Below, one piece after another: positions 11,762 through 19,590 of a DNA stretch of 64,000 nucleotides (position 1 is the stretch's first letter; every line of letters starts with the position of its first letter). The DNA is taken from positions 2,046,001-2,110,000 of the forward strand of contig NZ_CP038438.1 of the NCBI RefSeq assembly GCF_004683905.1, given 5' to 3'. Both the position numbers and the translations under genes were made by a program. This DNA is from Pseudomonas fluorescens (lineage in GTDB: Bacteria > Pseudomonadota > Gammaproteobacteria > Pseudomonadales > Pseudomonadaceae). The notes beneath the pieces are model-generated. The model had not been told where the DNA came from, did not search any database, and worked only from the letters and a program-made list of their open reading frames with translations.

Positions 11762-11790
11762 ATGCCAGGCATCGCGCCTGGCATTTTTGT
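11762..11790 (+). terminator. Rho-independent terminator of dnaX-ybaB
   Basis: ATGCCAGGC - ATCGC - GCCTGGCAT followed by TTTTGTTT. A perfect 9-bp stem with a T-tract. Confidence 0.9.
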
Positions 11791-11822
11791 TTCTGCCTGA
11801 TCGTCATGTGTTGGCGGGGCTG

Positions 11823-11899
11823 ACGCCTTCGCGAGCAAGCCCGCTCCCACATGTTGAAATGCATTCCCCTGTGGGAGCGGGCTTGCTCGCGAAGGCGTC
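11823..11899. repeat. REP doublet
   Basis: GACGCCTTCGCGAGCAAGCC followed by CGCTCCCAC, with its inverted copy GTGGGAGCGGGCTTGCTCGC and GAAGGCGTC ending near 11899. Outer arms are also complementary. Confidence 0.9.
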
Positions 11900-11993
11900 G
11901 ACTCGGACCAACTGAAGAAACATCGAACCCACCGCCGCCGCCAAAGGTCTGCTCCCTATACCCCCGAATTCCCCATTCACAGGAGACGCTGAC

Positions 11994-13028
11994 ATGTCCG
12001 ACCCTCTGACCCTCAACCAACGCTTCGTCCTCGCTTCACGTCCGGTGGGCGCGCCGACTCCAGAAAACTTCCGTCTGGAGCGCGAAGCGTTGCCGGATCT
12101 CGAAGACGGCCAGGTGTTGCTGAAAACCCTGTACCTGTCGCTGGACCCGTACATGCGCGGGCGCATGAGTGACGCACCGTCCTACGCCGCACCGGTACAA
12201 ATCGGCGAAGTGATGACCGGTGGCGCTGTCAGCCGTGTCGAGAATTCCCGTCATCCGAAATTCCACCAGGGCGATCTGGTGGTCGGCCTCACCGGCTGGC
12301 AGAGCCACAGCATCAGCGACGGGCGCAACATCATGCCGATTCCGTCCGGCCTGCCGAGCCCGTCGATGGCGCTCGGCGTGTTGGGCATGCCGGGGATGAC
12401 TGCGTACATGGGGCTGATCGACATCGGTCAGCCGAAAGAAGGTGAAACGCTTGTCGTGGCTGCTGCGTCCGGTGCCGTTGGTTCGGTGGTCGGTCAGGTG
12501 GCGAAGATCAAGGGCCTGCGCGCCGTGGGTGTGGCCGGTGGAGCCGACAAATGCAAATACGTGGTCGAGGAACTGGGGTTTGATGCCTGCATCGATCACA
12601 AGGCGCCGGACTTTGCCGAACAACTGGCCAAGGCTTGCCCGAAAGGCATCGACATCTATTACGAAAACGTCGGCGGGCATGTGTTCGATGCCGTGGTGCC
12701 GCTGCTCAATCCCAAGGCGCGCATTCCGCTGTGCGGGCTGATTGCCGGTTACAACGCCACTGAAGTGCCGCAAGGCCCGGATCGTCTGCCAATGCTGCAG
12801 CGTACGTTGCTGACCAAGCGCGTGCGGATTCAGGGCTTCATCGTGTTTGATGACTACGGCGACCGTCAGCCGGAATTCATCAGCCACATGGTGCCGTGGG
12901 TGCGCGACGGCAAGGTCAAATTCCGTGAAGACGTCGTGGAAGGCCTGGAGCAGGCGCCCGAGGCGTTTATCGGTCTGCTGGAGGGGCGCAACTTCGGCAA
13001 ACTGGTGGTGAAGGTCGCCCAGGACTGA
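11994..13028 (+). CDS. NADP-dependent oxidoreductase, CurA/PTGR type (zinc-independent MDR)
   Basis: A 344-residue medium-chain reductase that probably reduces the C=C bond of an alpha,beta-unsaturated carbonyl with NADPH. Landmarks are the family start LNQRFVLASRPVG, the LSLDPYMRGRM motif (about residues 49-59), the Rossmann motif AASGAVGSVVGQVAKIKG (about 155), the substrate-side YENVGG and the C-terminal EGRNFGKLVVKV. It lacks the zinc ligands of classical alcohol dehydrogenases. ATG 11994 follows AGGAGA. It lies between ybaB and recR, carries its own flanking terminators, and looks like an insertion into the ancestral dnaX-ybaB-recR unit. Substrate unknown. Confidence 0.88.
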   Translation: MSDPLTLNQRFVLASRPVGAPTPENFRLEREALPDLEDGQVLLKTLYLSLDPYMRGRMSDAPSYAAPVQIGEVMTGGAVSRVENSRHPKFHQGDLVVGLTGWQSHSISDGRNIMPIPSGLPSPSMALGVLGMPGMTAYMGLIDIGQPKEGETLVVAAASGAVGSVVGQVAKIKGLRAVGVAGGADKCKYVVEELGFDACIDHKAPDFAEQLAKACPKGIDIYYENVGGHVFDAVVPLLNPKARIPLCGLIAGYNATEVPQGPDRLPMLQRTLLTKRVRIQGFIVFDDYGDRQPEFISHMVPWVRDGKVKFREDVVEGLEQAPEAFIGLLEGRNFGKLVVKVAQD

Positions 13029-13045
13029 GCATTTGACGCTGGCCA

Positions 13046-13079
13046 GAGGCGCGGGTATAAACCGCGTCTCGTTGTTTTG
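13046..13079 (+). terminator. Probable terminator after the CurA-type reductase gene
   Basis: GAGGCGCGG - GTATAAA - CCGCGTCTC (one G-T pair) followed by GTTGTTTTG. It ends 15 nt before the recR start, so recR would need a promoter inside or near this hairpin or some read-through. Confidence 0.7.
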
Positions 13080-13094
13080 TCGGACTTTTTACCC

Positions 13095-13697
13095 ATGAGC
13101 TTCAGCCCTTTGATTCGCCAACTGATCGACGCCCTGCGCACTTTGCCGGGCGTGGGTCAGAAAACCGCCCAGCGCATGGCGTTGCAGTTGCTCGAGCGTG
13201 ATCGCAGCGGCGGCACGCGCCTGGCCCAGGCCTTGAGCCAGGCCATGGAAGGGGTGGGGCACTGCCGTCAGTGCCGCACGCTGACCGAAGACGATCTGTG
13301 CCCGCAATGCGCCGACACGCGCCGCGACGACACGCTGCTGTGCGTGGTGGAGGGGCCGATGGACGTGTATGCGGTGGAGCAAACGGGTTTCCGTGGGCGC
13401 TACTTCGTGCTCAAGGGCCACCTGTCGCCGCTCGACGGTCTGGGGCCGGAAGCTATCGGTATTCCGCAGCTGATGGCGCGTATTGAAGAGGCGGGCACCT
13501 TTACCGAAGTCATCCTCGCCACCAACCCGACGGTGGAAGGTGAAGCTACTGCGCATTACATCGCTCAACTTCTGGCCAACAAAGGCTTGATCGCCTCGCG
13601 GATTGCCCACGGTGTGCCGCTGGGTGGGGAGCTGGAGTTGGTGGATGGCGGGACACTGGCGCATTCGTTTGCCGGGCGTAAGCCGATTTCCCTCTAA
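13095..13697 (+). CDS. recR: Recombination mediator RecR
   Basis: RecR works with RecF/RecO to load RecA at gaps. The 200-residue protein has the N-terminal helix-hairpin-helix ([20 protein letters not shown]), a four-Cys zinc finger ([16 protein letters not shown], about residues 57-72), a Toprim domain with [12 protein letters not shown] and the C-terminal Walker-like [15 protein letters not shown]. The family length is about 200. ATG 13095 ([10 protein letters not shown]) is the family start; an in-frame start at 13077 would add six residues lying in the preceding hairpin tail. Confidence 0.96.
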   Translation: MSFSPLIRQLIDALRTLPGVGQKTAQRMALQLLERDRSGGTRLAQALSQAMEGVGHCRQCRTLTEDDLCPQCADTRRDDTLLCVVEGPMDVYAVEQTGFRGRYFVLKGHLSPLDGLGPEAIGIPQLMARIEEAGTFTEVILATNPTVEGEATAHYIAQLLANKGLIASRIAHGVPLGGELELVDGGTLAHSFAGRKPISL

Positions 13698-13720
13698 GTC
13701 ATAGGGTGTCTGAACAGACG

Positions 13721-13806
13721 CCTTCGCGAGCAAGCCCGCTCCCACAGTTGATCGAGTTCATTCAGATTGAATGCGGTCGAATGTGGGAGCGGGCTTGCTC
13801 GCGAAT
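13721..13806. repeat. REP doublet
   Basis: CCTTCGCGAGCAAGCCCGCT plus CCCACA on the left and TGTGGGAGCGGGCTTGCTCG plus CGAA on the right, in inverted arrangement in the recR to acyl-CoA dehydrogenase gap. Confidence 0.9.
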
Positions 13807-13898
13807 GGCGCACCTCGGTCTAACTGATTCACACAAACCTATTGAAAACCAAGCAAGCGCTCGGTTAACGTCGGCCAACCCTTCAGTGGAGTTCGCCG

Positions 13899-15047
13899 AT
13901 GCCTGCCTTCCAGGAATACTTCGACCCCAGCCACCAAATGGTCCGCGACAGCGTCAGACGTTTCGTCGAGCGCGAGATCCTGCCGGACATCAATGCGTGG
14001 GAAGAGGCCGAAAGCTTTCCCCGTGAGCTGTACCAGAAGGCCGGGGCGGCGGGGATTCTCGGCATCGGTTATCCCGAAGCGCTGGGTGGCAGCCACGAAG
14101 GTGATGTGTTCGCCAAGGTTGCCGCCAGCGAAGAACTGATGCGCTGCGGCTCCGGTGGTCTGGTCGCGGGCCTCGGTTCGCTGGATATCGGCCTGCCACC
14201 GATCGTCAAATGGGCCCGGCCCGAGGTGCGCGAGCGCGTCGTGCCGCAAGTGCTCAGCGGCGAGAAAATCAGCGCCCTGGCGGTCACCGAGCCCGGCGGC
14301 GGCTCCGACGTCGCCAACCTTCAGACCCGCGCCGTGCGTGACGGCGAATTCTACCGGGTCAGCGGCAGCAAAACCTTTATCACCAGCGGCGTGCGTGCCG
14401 ATTTCTACACCGTTGCGGTGCGCACCGGAGCGCCGGGTTTCGGCGGCATCAGTCTGTTGCTGATCGAGAAGGGCACCCCAGGCTTCACGGTAGGCCGCCA
14501 GCTAAAGAAAATGGGCTGGTGGGCCTCGGACACCGCTGAGCTGTTCTTCGACGATTGCAGGGTGCCCGTGGGCAATCTGATCGGCGCGGAGAACATGGGC
14601 TTCGCCTGCATCATGGGCAATTTCCAGAGTGAACGGCTGGCGCTGGCACTGATGGCCAACATGACCTCGCAGCTCGCGCTCGAAGAGGCGCTGAAGTGGG
14701 CGCGCGAGCGTGAGGCGTTCGGCAAACCCATCGGCAAGTTCCAGGTGATCAAGCATCGGCTGGCCGAAATGGCCACGGCGCTGGAAGTATCGCGCGAGTT
14801 CACCTACCGTCAGGCGGCGAAAATGGCGGCGGGGCAGAGCGTGATCAAGGAGATTTCCATGGCCAAGAACGTTGCCACGGACACCTCGGACCGGATTACC
14901 ACCGAGGCAGTGCAGATTCTTGGTGGCCTGGGTTACATGCGCGAAAGTCTGGTGGAGCGGCTGTATCGGGATAACCGCATTCTGTCGATTGGCGGCGGGA
15001 CGCGGGAGGTGATGAACGAGATCATCAGCAAGCAGATGGGGCTTTAG
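13899..15047 (+). CDS. Acyl-CoA dehydrogenase
   Basis: A 382-residue FAD enzyme introducing a C2-C3 double bond in an acyl-CoA. Family signatures are the N-terminal helical domain from YFDPSHQMVRDSVRRF, the flavin/substrate motif ALAVTEPGGGSDVANLQT (about residues 130-147), the beta-barrel, and the C-terminal AVQILGGLGYMRE and IGGGTREVMNEIISKQMG. GGAG lies upstream of ATG 13899. In pseudomonads an acyl-CoA dehydrogenase gene commonly follows recR. The chain-length or branched-chain specificity is not readable with confidence. Confidence 0.92.
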   Translation: MPAFQEYFDPSHQMVRDSVRRFVEREILPDINAWEEAESFPRELYQKAGAAGILGIGYPEALGGSHEGDVFAKVAASEELMRCGSGGLVAGLGSLDIGLPPIVKWARPEVRERVVPQVLSGEKISALAVTEPGGGSDVANLQTRAVRDGEFYRVSGSKTFITSGVRADFYTVAVRTGAPGFGGISLLLIEKGTPGFTVGRQLKKMGWWASDTAELFFDDCRVPVGNLIGAENMGFACIMGNFQSERLALALMANMTSQLALEEALKWAREREAFGKPIGKFQVIKHRLAEMATALEVSREFTYRQAAKMAAGQSVIKEISMAKNVATDTSDRITTEAVQILGGLGYMRESLVERLYRDNRILSIGGGTREVMNEIISKQMGL

Positions 15048-15069
15048 GTTCTGCGGTGAGGCTGCAGGC

Positions 15070-15150
15070 CCCTTCGCGAGCAAGCCCGCTCCCACATTGG
15101 ATCTGTGGCGTTCACAAATCCTCTGTGGGAGCGGGCTTGCTCGCGAAGGC
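15070..15150. repeat. REP doublet between convergent genes
   Basis: CCTTCGCGAGCAAGCCCGCT plus CCCACA and, inverted, TGTGGGAGCGGGCTTGCTCG plus CGAAGG. It lies between the acyl-CoA dehydrogenase and apt stops. Confidence 0.9.
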
Positions 15151-15167
15151 GGCGGTACAGACGCCGC

Positions 15168-15716
15168 TTACTTGTCAGTCAAAGCAAACTGCGTCAGGCA
15201 GAAGGTAGGGATGCCCATATCTTCCAGACGCTGCGACCCACCCAGCTCCGGCAGATCGATAATCGCCGCTGCCTCATGCACCCGCGCGCCCATGCGGCGG
15301 ATCAGGTTGGCCGCGGCGATCAGCGTGCCACCGGTGGCAATCAGGTCATCGAACATCACCACCGAATCGCCTTCGCACAGGCTGTCGGCGTGTACTTCGA
15401 GGAACGCTTCACCGTATTCGGTCGCATAACCCTCGGCCAACACGTCCGCCGGCAGTTTTCCCTGCTTGCGGAACAGCACCAGCGGCTTGTTCAACTGGTA
15501 GGCCAGCACCGAACCGATCAGGAAACCGCGCGCATCCATCGCGCCGATGTGGGTGAAATCGGCTTCCACATAGCGGTGGGCGAAGCTGTCCATCACCAGG
15601 CGCAGGGCCTTGGGCGACTGGAACAGCGGGGTGATGTCGCGAAAGATCACGCCCGGTTTCGGGAAGTCGATCACGGGGCGGATCAGGGATTTGATGTCGA
15701 AGGAGTCGAAGACCAT
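15168..15716 (-). CDS. apt: Adenine phosphoribosyltransferase
   Basis: Salvages adenine to AMP using PRPP. The 182-residue protein shows the APRT start [34 protein letters not shown], the flexible loop [20 protein letters not shown] and the PRPP-binding motif [21 protein letters not shown] choose the ATG at 15716 ([11 protein letters not shown]), which has AGGA about 10 nt upstream; the in-frame TTG at 15743 would add nine residues over that site. It lies next to anr, the usual pseudomonad order. Confidence 0.95.
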   Translation of the reverse strand: MVFDSFDIKSLIRPVIDFPKPGVIFRDITPLFQSPKALRLVMDSFAHRYVEADFTHIGAMDARGFLIGSVLAYQLNKPLVLFRKQGKLPADVLAEGYATEYGEAFLEVHADSLCEGDSVVMFDDLIATGGTLIAAANLIRRMGARVHEAAAIIDLPELGGSQRLEDMGIPTFCLTQFALTDK

Positions 15717-15794
15717 CGTCGAGGTGTCCTGGCAGGGCTGCAAACGGCGCAGTATACCCGCGGCTGAAACGCTTCGCTCAACCGCGGATCGAGA

Positions 15795-16529
15795 TCAGCC
15801 TTCGAGCGAGCCGCCGGCCAGGGCGCAGAGCTGGATCGGGTCGAGGATGTGGATCTCTTTGCCCTCGGCGGCGATCAGTTCGTTCTGCTGGAAGCGGGTG
15901 AATACCCGTGACACGGTTTCCACCGCCAGGCCCAGATAATTGCCGATTTCATTACGCGACATGCTCAGGCGGAACTGGTTGGCCGAGAACCCGCGAGCCC
16001 GGAAGCGGGCCGACAGATTGACCAGGAACGTGGCGATGCGCTCGTCGGCGGTTTTCTTCGACAGCAACAGCATCATTTGCTGGTCATCACGGATCTCGCG
16101 GCTCATCACCCGCATCAACTGACGGCGCAGCTGCGGCAGTTGCAGGGCCAGTTCATCAAGGCGTTCGAACGGAATTTCGCAGACCGAGGTGGTCTCCAAG
16201 GCCTGGGCCGACACCGGGTGTTTCTCGGTGTCCATGCCGGACAGGCCGACCAGTTCGCTCGGCAGGTGGAAACCGGTGAGCTGTTCTTCGCCGCTGTCGC
16301 TCAGGCTGAAGGTTTTCAGGGCGCCGGAGCGTACTGCATAAACGGAATCGAAGGTGTCGCCCTGACGGAACAGGAACTCACCCTTTTTCAACGGGCGGCC
16401 ACGTTTAACGATTTCGTCCAGCGCATCCATGTCTTCCAGATTCAGAGAAAGTGGCAGGCAGAGAGGGGCCAGGCTGCAATCCTTGCAATGGGCCTGGTTG
16501 TGAGCGCGCAGTTTGACTGGCTCGGACAT
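15795..16529 (-). CDS. anr: Anr, oxygen-sensing Crp/Fnr-family regulator
   Basis: Anr is the pseudomonad FNR: a [4Fe-4S] protein that dimerises and binds TTGAT-N4-ATCAA sites when oxygen is low. The 244-residue protein has the N-terminal cluster cysteines ([11 protein letters not shown], Cys15, Cys18, Cys24) and the fourth ligand Cys117 ([10 protein letters not shown]). The cyclic-nucleotide-like fold spans about 30-150, and the HTH recognition region is [20 protein letters not shown] with the E..SR contacts of FNR proteins. AAGGAT lies upstream of the start. Four candidate Anr boxes occur within 18 kb in front of hemN, ccoG and the two cco operons, so its likely targets are its neighbours. 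Confidence 0.96.
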   Translation of the reverse strand: MSEPVKLRAHNQAHCKDCSLAPLCLPLSLNLEDMDALDEIVKRGRPLKKGEFLFRQGDTFDSVYAVRSGALKTFSLSDSGEEQLTGFHLPSELVGLSGMDTEKHPVSAQALETTSVCEIPFERLDELALQLPQLRRQLMRVMSREIRDDQQMMLLLSKKTADERIATFLVNLSARFRARGFSANQFRLSMSRNEIGNYLGLAVETVSRVFTRFQQNELIAAEGKEIHILDPIQLCALAGGSLEG

Positions 16530-16684
16530 TTCTTAAATCCTTGTGGGAAAACACACATAAGCCGTAAGGGTAACCCACGGGAGGACATTCAGGCCAGTCT
16601 GCGGCGAGTTTGTCCCACGGGCGTAAAGCCGCAGGGCAAGTGGCCGATAAACAGGTATCAACACGCATGCAAGGAATCGCTTCG

Positions 16685-17167
16685 ATGGCCGCCATTGACA
16701 CGCTGAACCCCGGTAACAGCGGCGTTGCGTCTGTGCCGAGCATCGCCAGGACAGACACCGACAGCGAGCAGAATGCCGCCTCTGCGCCGTTGGCAACCCC
16801 GACCTTGGTCGAGGGCGTCAAAGTGTCGCTGTCCGGCGCCTCCATCGAAAAATCCTTCAGCGTCGGTGGTGAGAACAGCGACATCGAAGACAGCGGCTTG
16901 CCCGAGAACGTCCAGCAGTTGCTGAAGATGATCCGCAAACTGCAAAAAGAGATCGCCGAGAAGAAAGCCCGGATGGCGGCCGTCATGTCCGACAGAACAC
17001 TGACCAACGAAGCCAAGGTCAATATGCTCGCCGCGCTGCGCGGTGCCATCGCCGCCCTGAATACCGGGCTGATCAGCGCCAATCTGGCCCTGTCCAAAGT
17101 CATGGATCAGTCCGGCCTCACCTCCGAGCAGAACCTTAAACTCGGCTCACTGCTGACGAAAAACTAG
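16685..17167 (+). CDS. Conserved small protein of unknown function, coiled-coil
   Basis: About 160 residues, no family recognised. The N-terminal half is Ser/Thr/Ala-rich and probably disordered. Residues about 70-160 form charged helices, including ENVQQLLKMIRKLQKEIAEK, which looks like a coiled coil, then a Leu/Ala-rich helix. No signal peptide or membrane segment is evident. ATG 16685 has AAGGA 9 nt upstream; an in-frame ATG at 16667 is possible. The stop codons of this gene and of hemN on the other strand share the palindrome CTAG (17164-17167). An unknown gene at this position next to anr and hemN also occurs, as I recall, in P. aeruginosa. Confidence 0.7.
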   Translation: MAAIDTLNPGNSGVASVPSIARTDTDSEQNAASAPLATPTLVEGVKVSLSGASIEKSFSVGGENSDIEDSGLPENVQQLLKMIRKLQKEIAEKKARMAAVMSDRTLTNEAKVNMLAALRGAIAALNTGLISANLALSKVMDQSGLTSEQNLKLGSLLTKN

Positions 17168-18546
17168 ATCACCCGCGAGAAGCGCTGGCGGTTCTGCTGT
17201 TCCAGATACGCGTCGAACACCATGCACACCGAACGCACCAGCAGGCGCCCGGCCGGCAACACCTCGATCCGCTCGCGTTCCAGATTGATCAGCCCATCGT
17301 TGGCCATGCCTTGCAGTTGCGGCCACAGCGCGCCGAAATAACCCTGAAAATCAATGTTGAACGCTTGCTCGATTTCGGCGAATTCCAGGCTGAAATTGCA
17401 GATCAGTTGCTGGATCACCGCGCGGCGCAGGCGATCGTCGGCATTGCACACCAGGCCACGGCTGGTTGCCAGTTGCGCGGCGGCGAGGGTGTTCTGGTAC
17501 TGGTTCAGATCGCTGTTGTTCTGGCAGTAGAGGTCGCCGATCTGGCTGATCGCCGACACCCCAAGACCAATCAGGTCGCAATGACCGTGGGTGGTGTAGC
17601 CCTGAAAGTTGCGCTGCAGGGTCTGCTCTTCCTGGGCAATCGCCAGCTCATCGTCGGGCAGGGCGAAGTGATCCATGCCGATGTAGCGGTAGCCGGCGGC
17701 GGTCAGTTGTTCGATGGTGCGCTGGAGCATTTCCAGTTTTTGCGCAGGGCTTGGCAGTTCGTGGCTGTTGATCCGCCGCTGCGGCATGAAGCGCTCCGGC
17801 AAGTGCGCATAATTGAACACCGAGAGCCGGTCCGGTTGCAGGCTGATGACTTCCTCGACAGTGCGCGCGAAGTTTTCCGGGGTCTGCTTGGGCAGGCCAT
17901 AGATCAAGTCGATGTTGATCGAGCGAAATTGCAGGGTGCGCGCCGCGTCGATGACTGCGCGGGTCTCCTCAAGGCTTTGCAGGCGATTGACCGCGCGCTG
18001 TACCGCCGGATCAAGGTCTTGCAGGCCGATGCTGACCCGATTGAAGCCGAGTTCGCGCAGCAGGCCCATGGTCGACCAGTCGGCCTCGCGCGGGTCGATC
18101 TCGATGCCGTAGTCGCCGGAATCGTCATCCAGCAGATTGAAGTGTTTGCGCAGGTGCGCCATCAACTGCCGCAGTTCGTCATGGCTGAGAAAAGTCGGGG
18201 TGCCGCCGCCGAAGTGCAGTTGCTCGACTTTCTGCGCCGGCTCGAGATGGCAGGCGATCAACTGGATTTCTTGCTCCAGCCGTTGCAGATATGGCTGTGC
18301 ACGGCCGCGATCCTTGGTGATGACCTTGTTGCAGGCGCAGTAGTAACAAATGTTCGCGCAGAACGGCACGTGCACGTACAGCGACAAGGGGCGCAACGCC
18401 TTGCGGCTGTCGCGTAGGGCATGGAACAGGTCGAATGTGCCGACCTGGCTGTTGAATTGCACGGCGGTCGGATACGAGGTGTAGCGCGGCCCCGCCAGGT
18501 CGTAGCGGCGGATCAGATCAGTGTCCCAACGAATGGCGTCGAGCAT
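17164..18546 (-). CDS. hemN: Oxygen-independent coproporphyrinogen III oxidase HemN
   Basis: A radical-SAM enzyme that decarboxylates coproporphyrinogen III to protoporphyrinogen IX without oxygen, giving haem during microaerobic growth. The 460-residue protein has the CxxxCxxC cluster motif in VPFCANICYYCACNKV (about residues 61-76), the SAM-binding GGGTPTFLS, and GLQDLDPAVQRAVNR and the HemN C-terminal domain. A perfect Anr box (18610-18623) lies 64-77 bp upstream of the start, so it should be induced at low oxygen together with the haem-requiring cbb3 oxidases nearby. Confidence 0.95.
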   Translation of the reverse strand: MLDAIRWDTDLIRRYDLAGPRYTSYPTAVQFNSQVGTFDLFHALRDSRKALRPLSLYVHVPFCANICYYCACNKVITKDRGRAQPYLQRLEQEIQLIACHLEPAQKVEQLHFGGGTPTFLSHDELRQLMAHLRKHFNLLDDDSGDYGIEIDPREADWSTMGLLRELGFNRVSIGLQDLDPAVQRAVNRLQSLEETRAVIDAARTLQFRSINIDLIYGLPKQTPENFARTVEEVISLQPDRLSVFNYAHLPERFMPQRRINSHELPSPAQKLEMLQRTIEQLTAAGYRYIGMDHFALPDDELAIAQEEQTLQRNFQGYTTHGHCDLIGLGVSAISQIGDLYCQNNSDLNQYQNTLAAAQLATSRGLVCNADDRLRRAVIQQLICNFSLEFAEIEQAFNIDFQGYFGALWPQLQGMANDGLINLERERIEVLPAGRLLVRSVCMVFDAYLEQQNRQRFSRVI

Positions 18547-18609
18547 GCGGGCATTCCCCCGGATAGGCTGGCAGTGTGGCGAGTCTATCGGGGTGCGACG
18601 ACGGGGCTG

Positions 18610-18623
18610 TTGATTTGCATCAA
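18610..18623 (-). promoter_or_regulatory. Anr box upstream of hemN
   Basis: TTGATTTGCATCAA is an exact TTGAT-N4-ATCAA site, palindromic, centred about 70 bp before the hemN start. Confidence 0.88.
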
Positions 18624-18648
18624 CGGCGGATTGGTAGTCACTGCTTTT

Positions 18649-18676
18649 GTGGTGAGGGAGCTTGCTCCCTCACCAC
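18649..18676. repeat. Perfect inverted repeat, REP-like hairpin
   Basis: GTGGTGAGGGAGC - TT - GCTCCCTCACCAC, 13-bp arms with a 2-nt gap, directly after the stop of the TauE/SafE-like gene (minus strand). There is no T-tract on that strand, so it is more likely a REP-type or mRNA-protecting hairpin than a terminator. Confidence 0.75.
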
Positions 18677-18679
18677 TGT

Positions 18680-19363
18680 TTAGTGGCCCATCAACCAATG
18701 TTGGTGAGGGCCAGGAAGCGTCCAGATCCCGAACACAATCACCAACAACCCCCCAGCCATGCGCACGCTGCGTTTACGCAGCAACGCCGTGACCCGCTCG
18801 GCCGCCAGCCCGGTCGCCAGCAGCACCGGCCATGTGCCCAGCCCGAACGCCAGCATCAACAGCGCACTGTCCAGCGCATTGCCCTGGCTCGCCGACCACA
18901 GCAGCGTGCTGTAAACAAGTCCGCACGGCAGCCAGCCCCATAGCGCGCCGAGCAATAACGCACGGGGCAGTGTCGACACCGGCAGCAATCGATTGGCCAC
19001 CGGCTGAATGTAACGCCACAAACCACGACCCAGGCTTTCGATGCGGGTCAGGCCGCTCCACCAACCGGCCAGATACAGGCCCATGGCGATCAGCAGCAAG
19101 CCGGCGAGAATTCGCATGACCATCGCCGCCGGGCTGTTCGCCACCGCCCAACCGGCAAGGCCGATCAGCAAACCGGCGGTCGCGTAACTGAGGATCCGTC
19201 CGAGGTTGTACGCCAGCAGCAGACGAAAGCGTCGGCTGCGCTGTTCCTTGGGGATCGCCAGGGTCAGCGCGCCCATCAGGCCGCCGCACATGCCCAGGCA
19301 ATGCCCGCCACCGAGCAGGCCGAGGATCAGCGCGGAAACCAGCAGCGGCGCCAGCTCAAGCAT
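18680..19363 (-). CDS. TauE/SafE-like membrane protein of the cco locus
   Basis: A 227-residue inner-membrane protein with about six transmembrane segments, starting MLELAPLLVSALILGLLGGG. The GHCLGMCGG motif in the first segment is typical of the COG2836-type (DsbD-like/heavy-metal) subgroup found next to cbb3 assembly genes. The start at 19363 overlaps the end of ccoS by 8 bp, so it is translationally coupled and the last gene of ccoGHIS. A role in copper handling or redox during oxidase assembly is inferred from context only. A longer upstream frame would run into ccoS and is rejected. Confidence 0.82.
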   Translation of the reverse strand: MLELAPLLVSALILGLLGGGHCLGMCGGLMGALTLAIPKEQRSRRFRLLLAYNLGRILSYATAGLLIGLAGWAVANSPAAMVMRILAGLLLIAMGLYLAGWWSGLTRIESLGRGLWRYIQPVANRLLPVSTLPRALLLGALWGWLPCGLVYSTLLWSASQGNALDSALLMLAFGLGTWPVLLATGLAAERVTALLRKRSVRMAGGLLVIVFGIWTLPGPHQHWLMGH

Positions 19364-19568
19364 GGGGTGGAGCCTTGTCCTGCGGTTTGTCGGCTTTGGC
19401 TTCGTCCACGGCGGCGGTGTGGTTCGGGTCCTGATCATCGAACAGGATGCTGTGGGCCGGACCATCGAGGTCGTCGTACTGCCCGCTGTCCACCGCCCAG
19501 AAGAAGATGTACACGGCGATGGCCACGATCAGCAGGGCGGCCGGGATCATCACGTAAAGAGCTGGCAT
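19356..19568 (-). CDS. ccoS: cbb3 oxidase maturation protein CcoS
   Basis: A 70-residue protein with one N-terminal membrane helix (MPALYVMIPAALLIVAIAVYIFFWAV), the typical sequence VDSGQYDDLDGPAHSILFDD, then a disordered charged tail. CcoS is needed for cofactor insertion into cbb3 oxidase. It sits 22 bp after ccoI and overlaps the next gene by 8 bp. Confidence 0.92.
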   Translation of the reverse strand: MPALYVMIPAALLIVAIAVYIFFWAVDSGQYDDLDGPAHSILFDDQDPNHTAAVDEAKADKPQDKAPPHA

Positions 19569-19590
19569 CGGTACTCCAGGCCCGCGCGGC

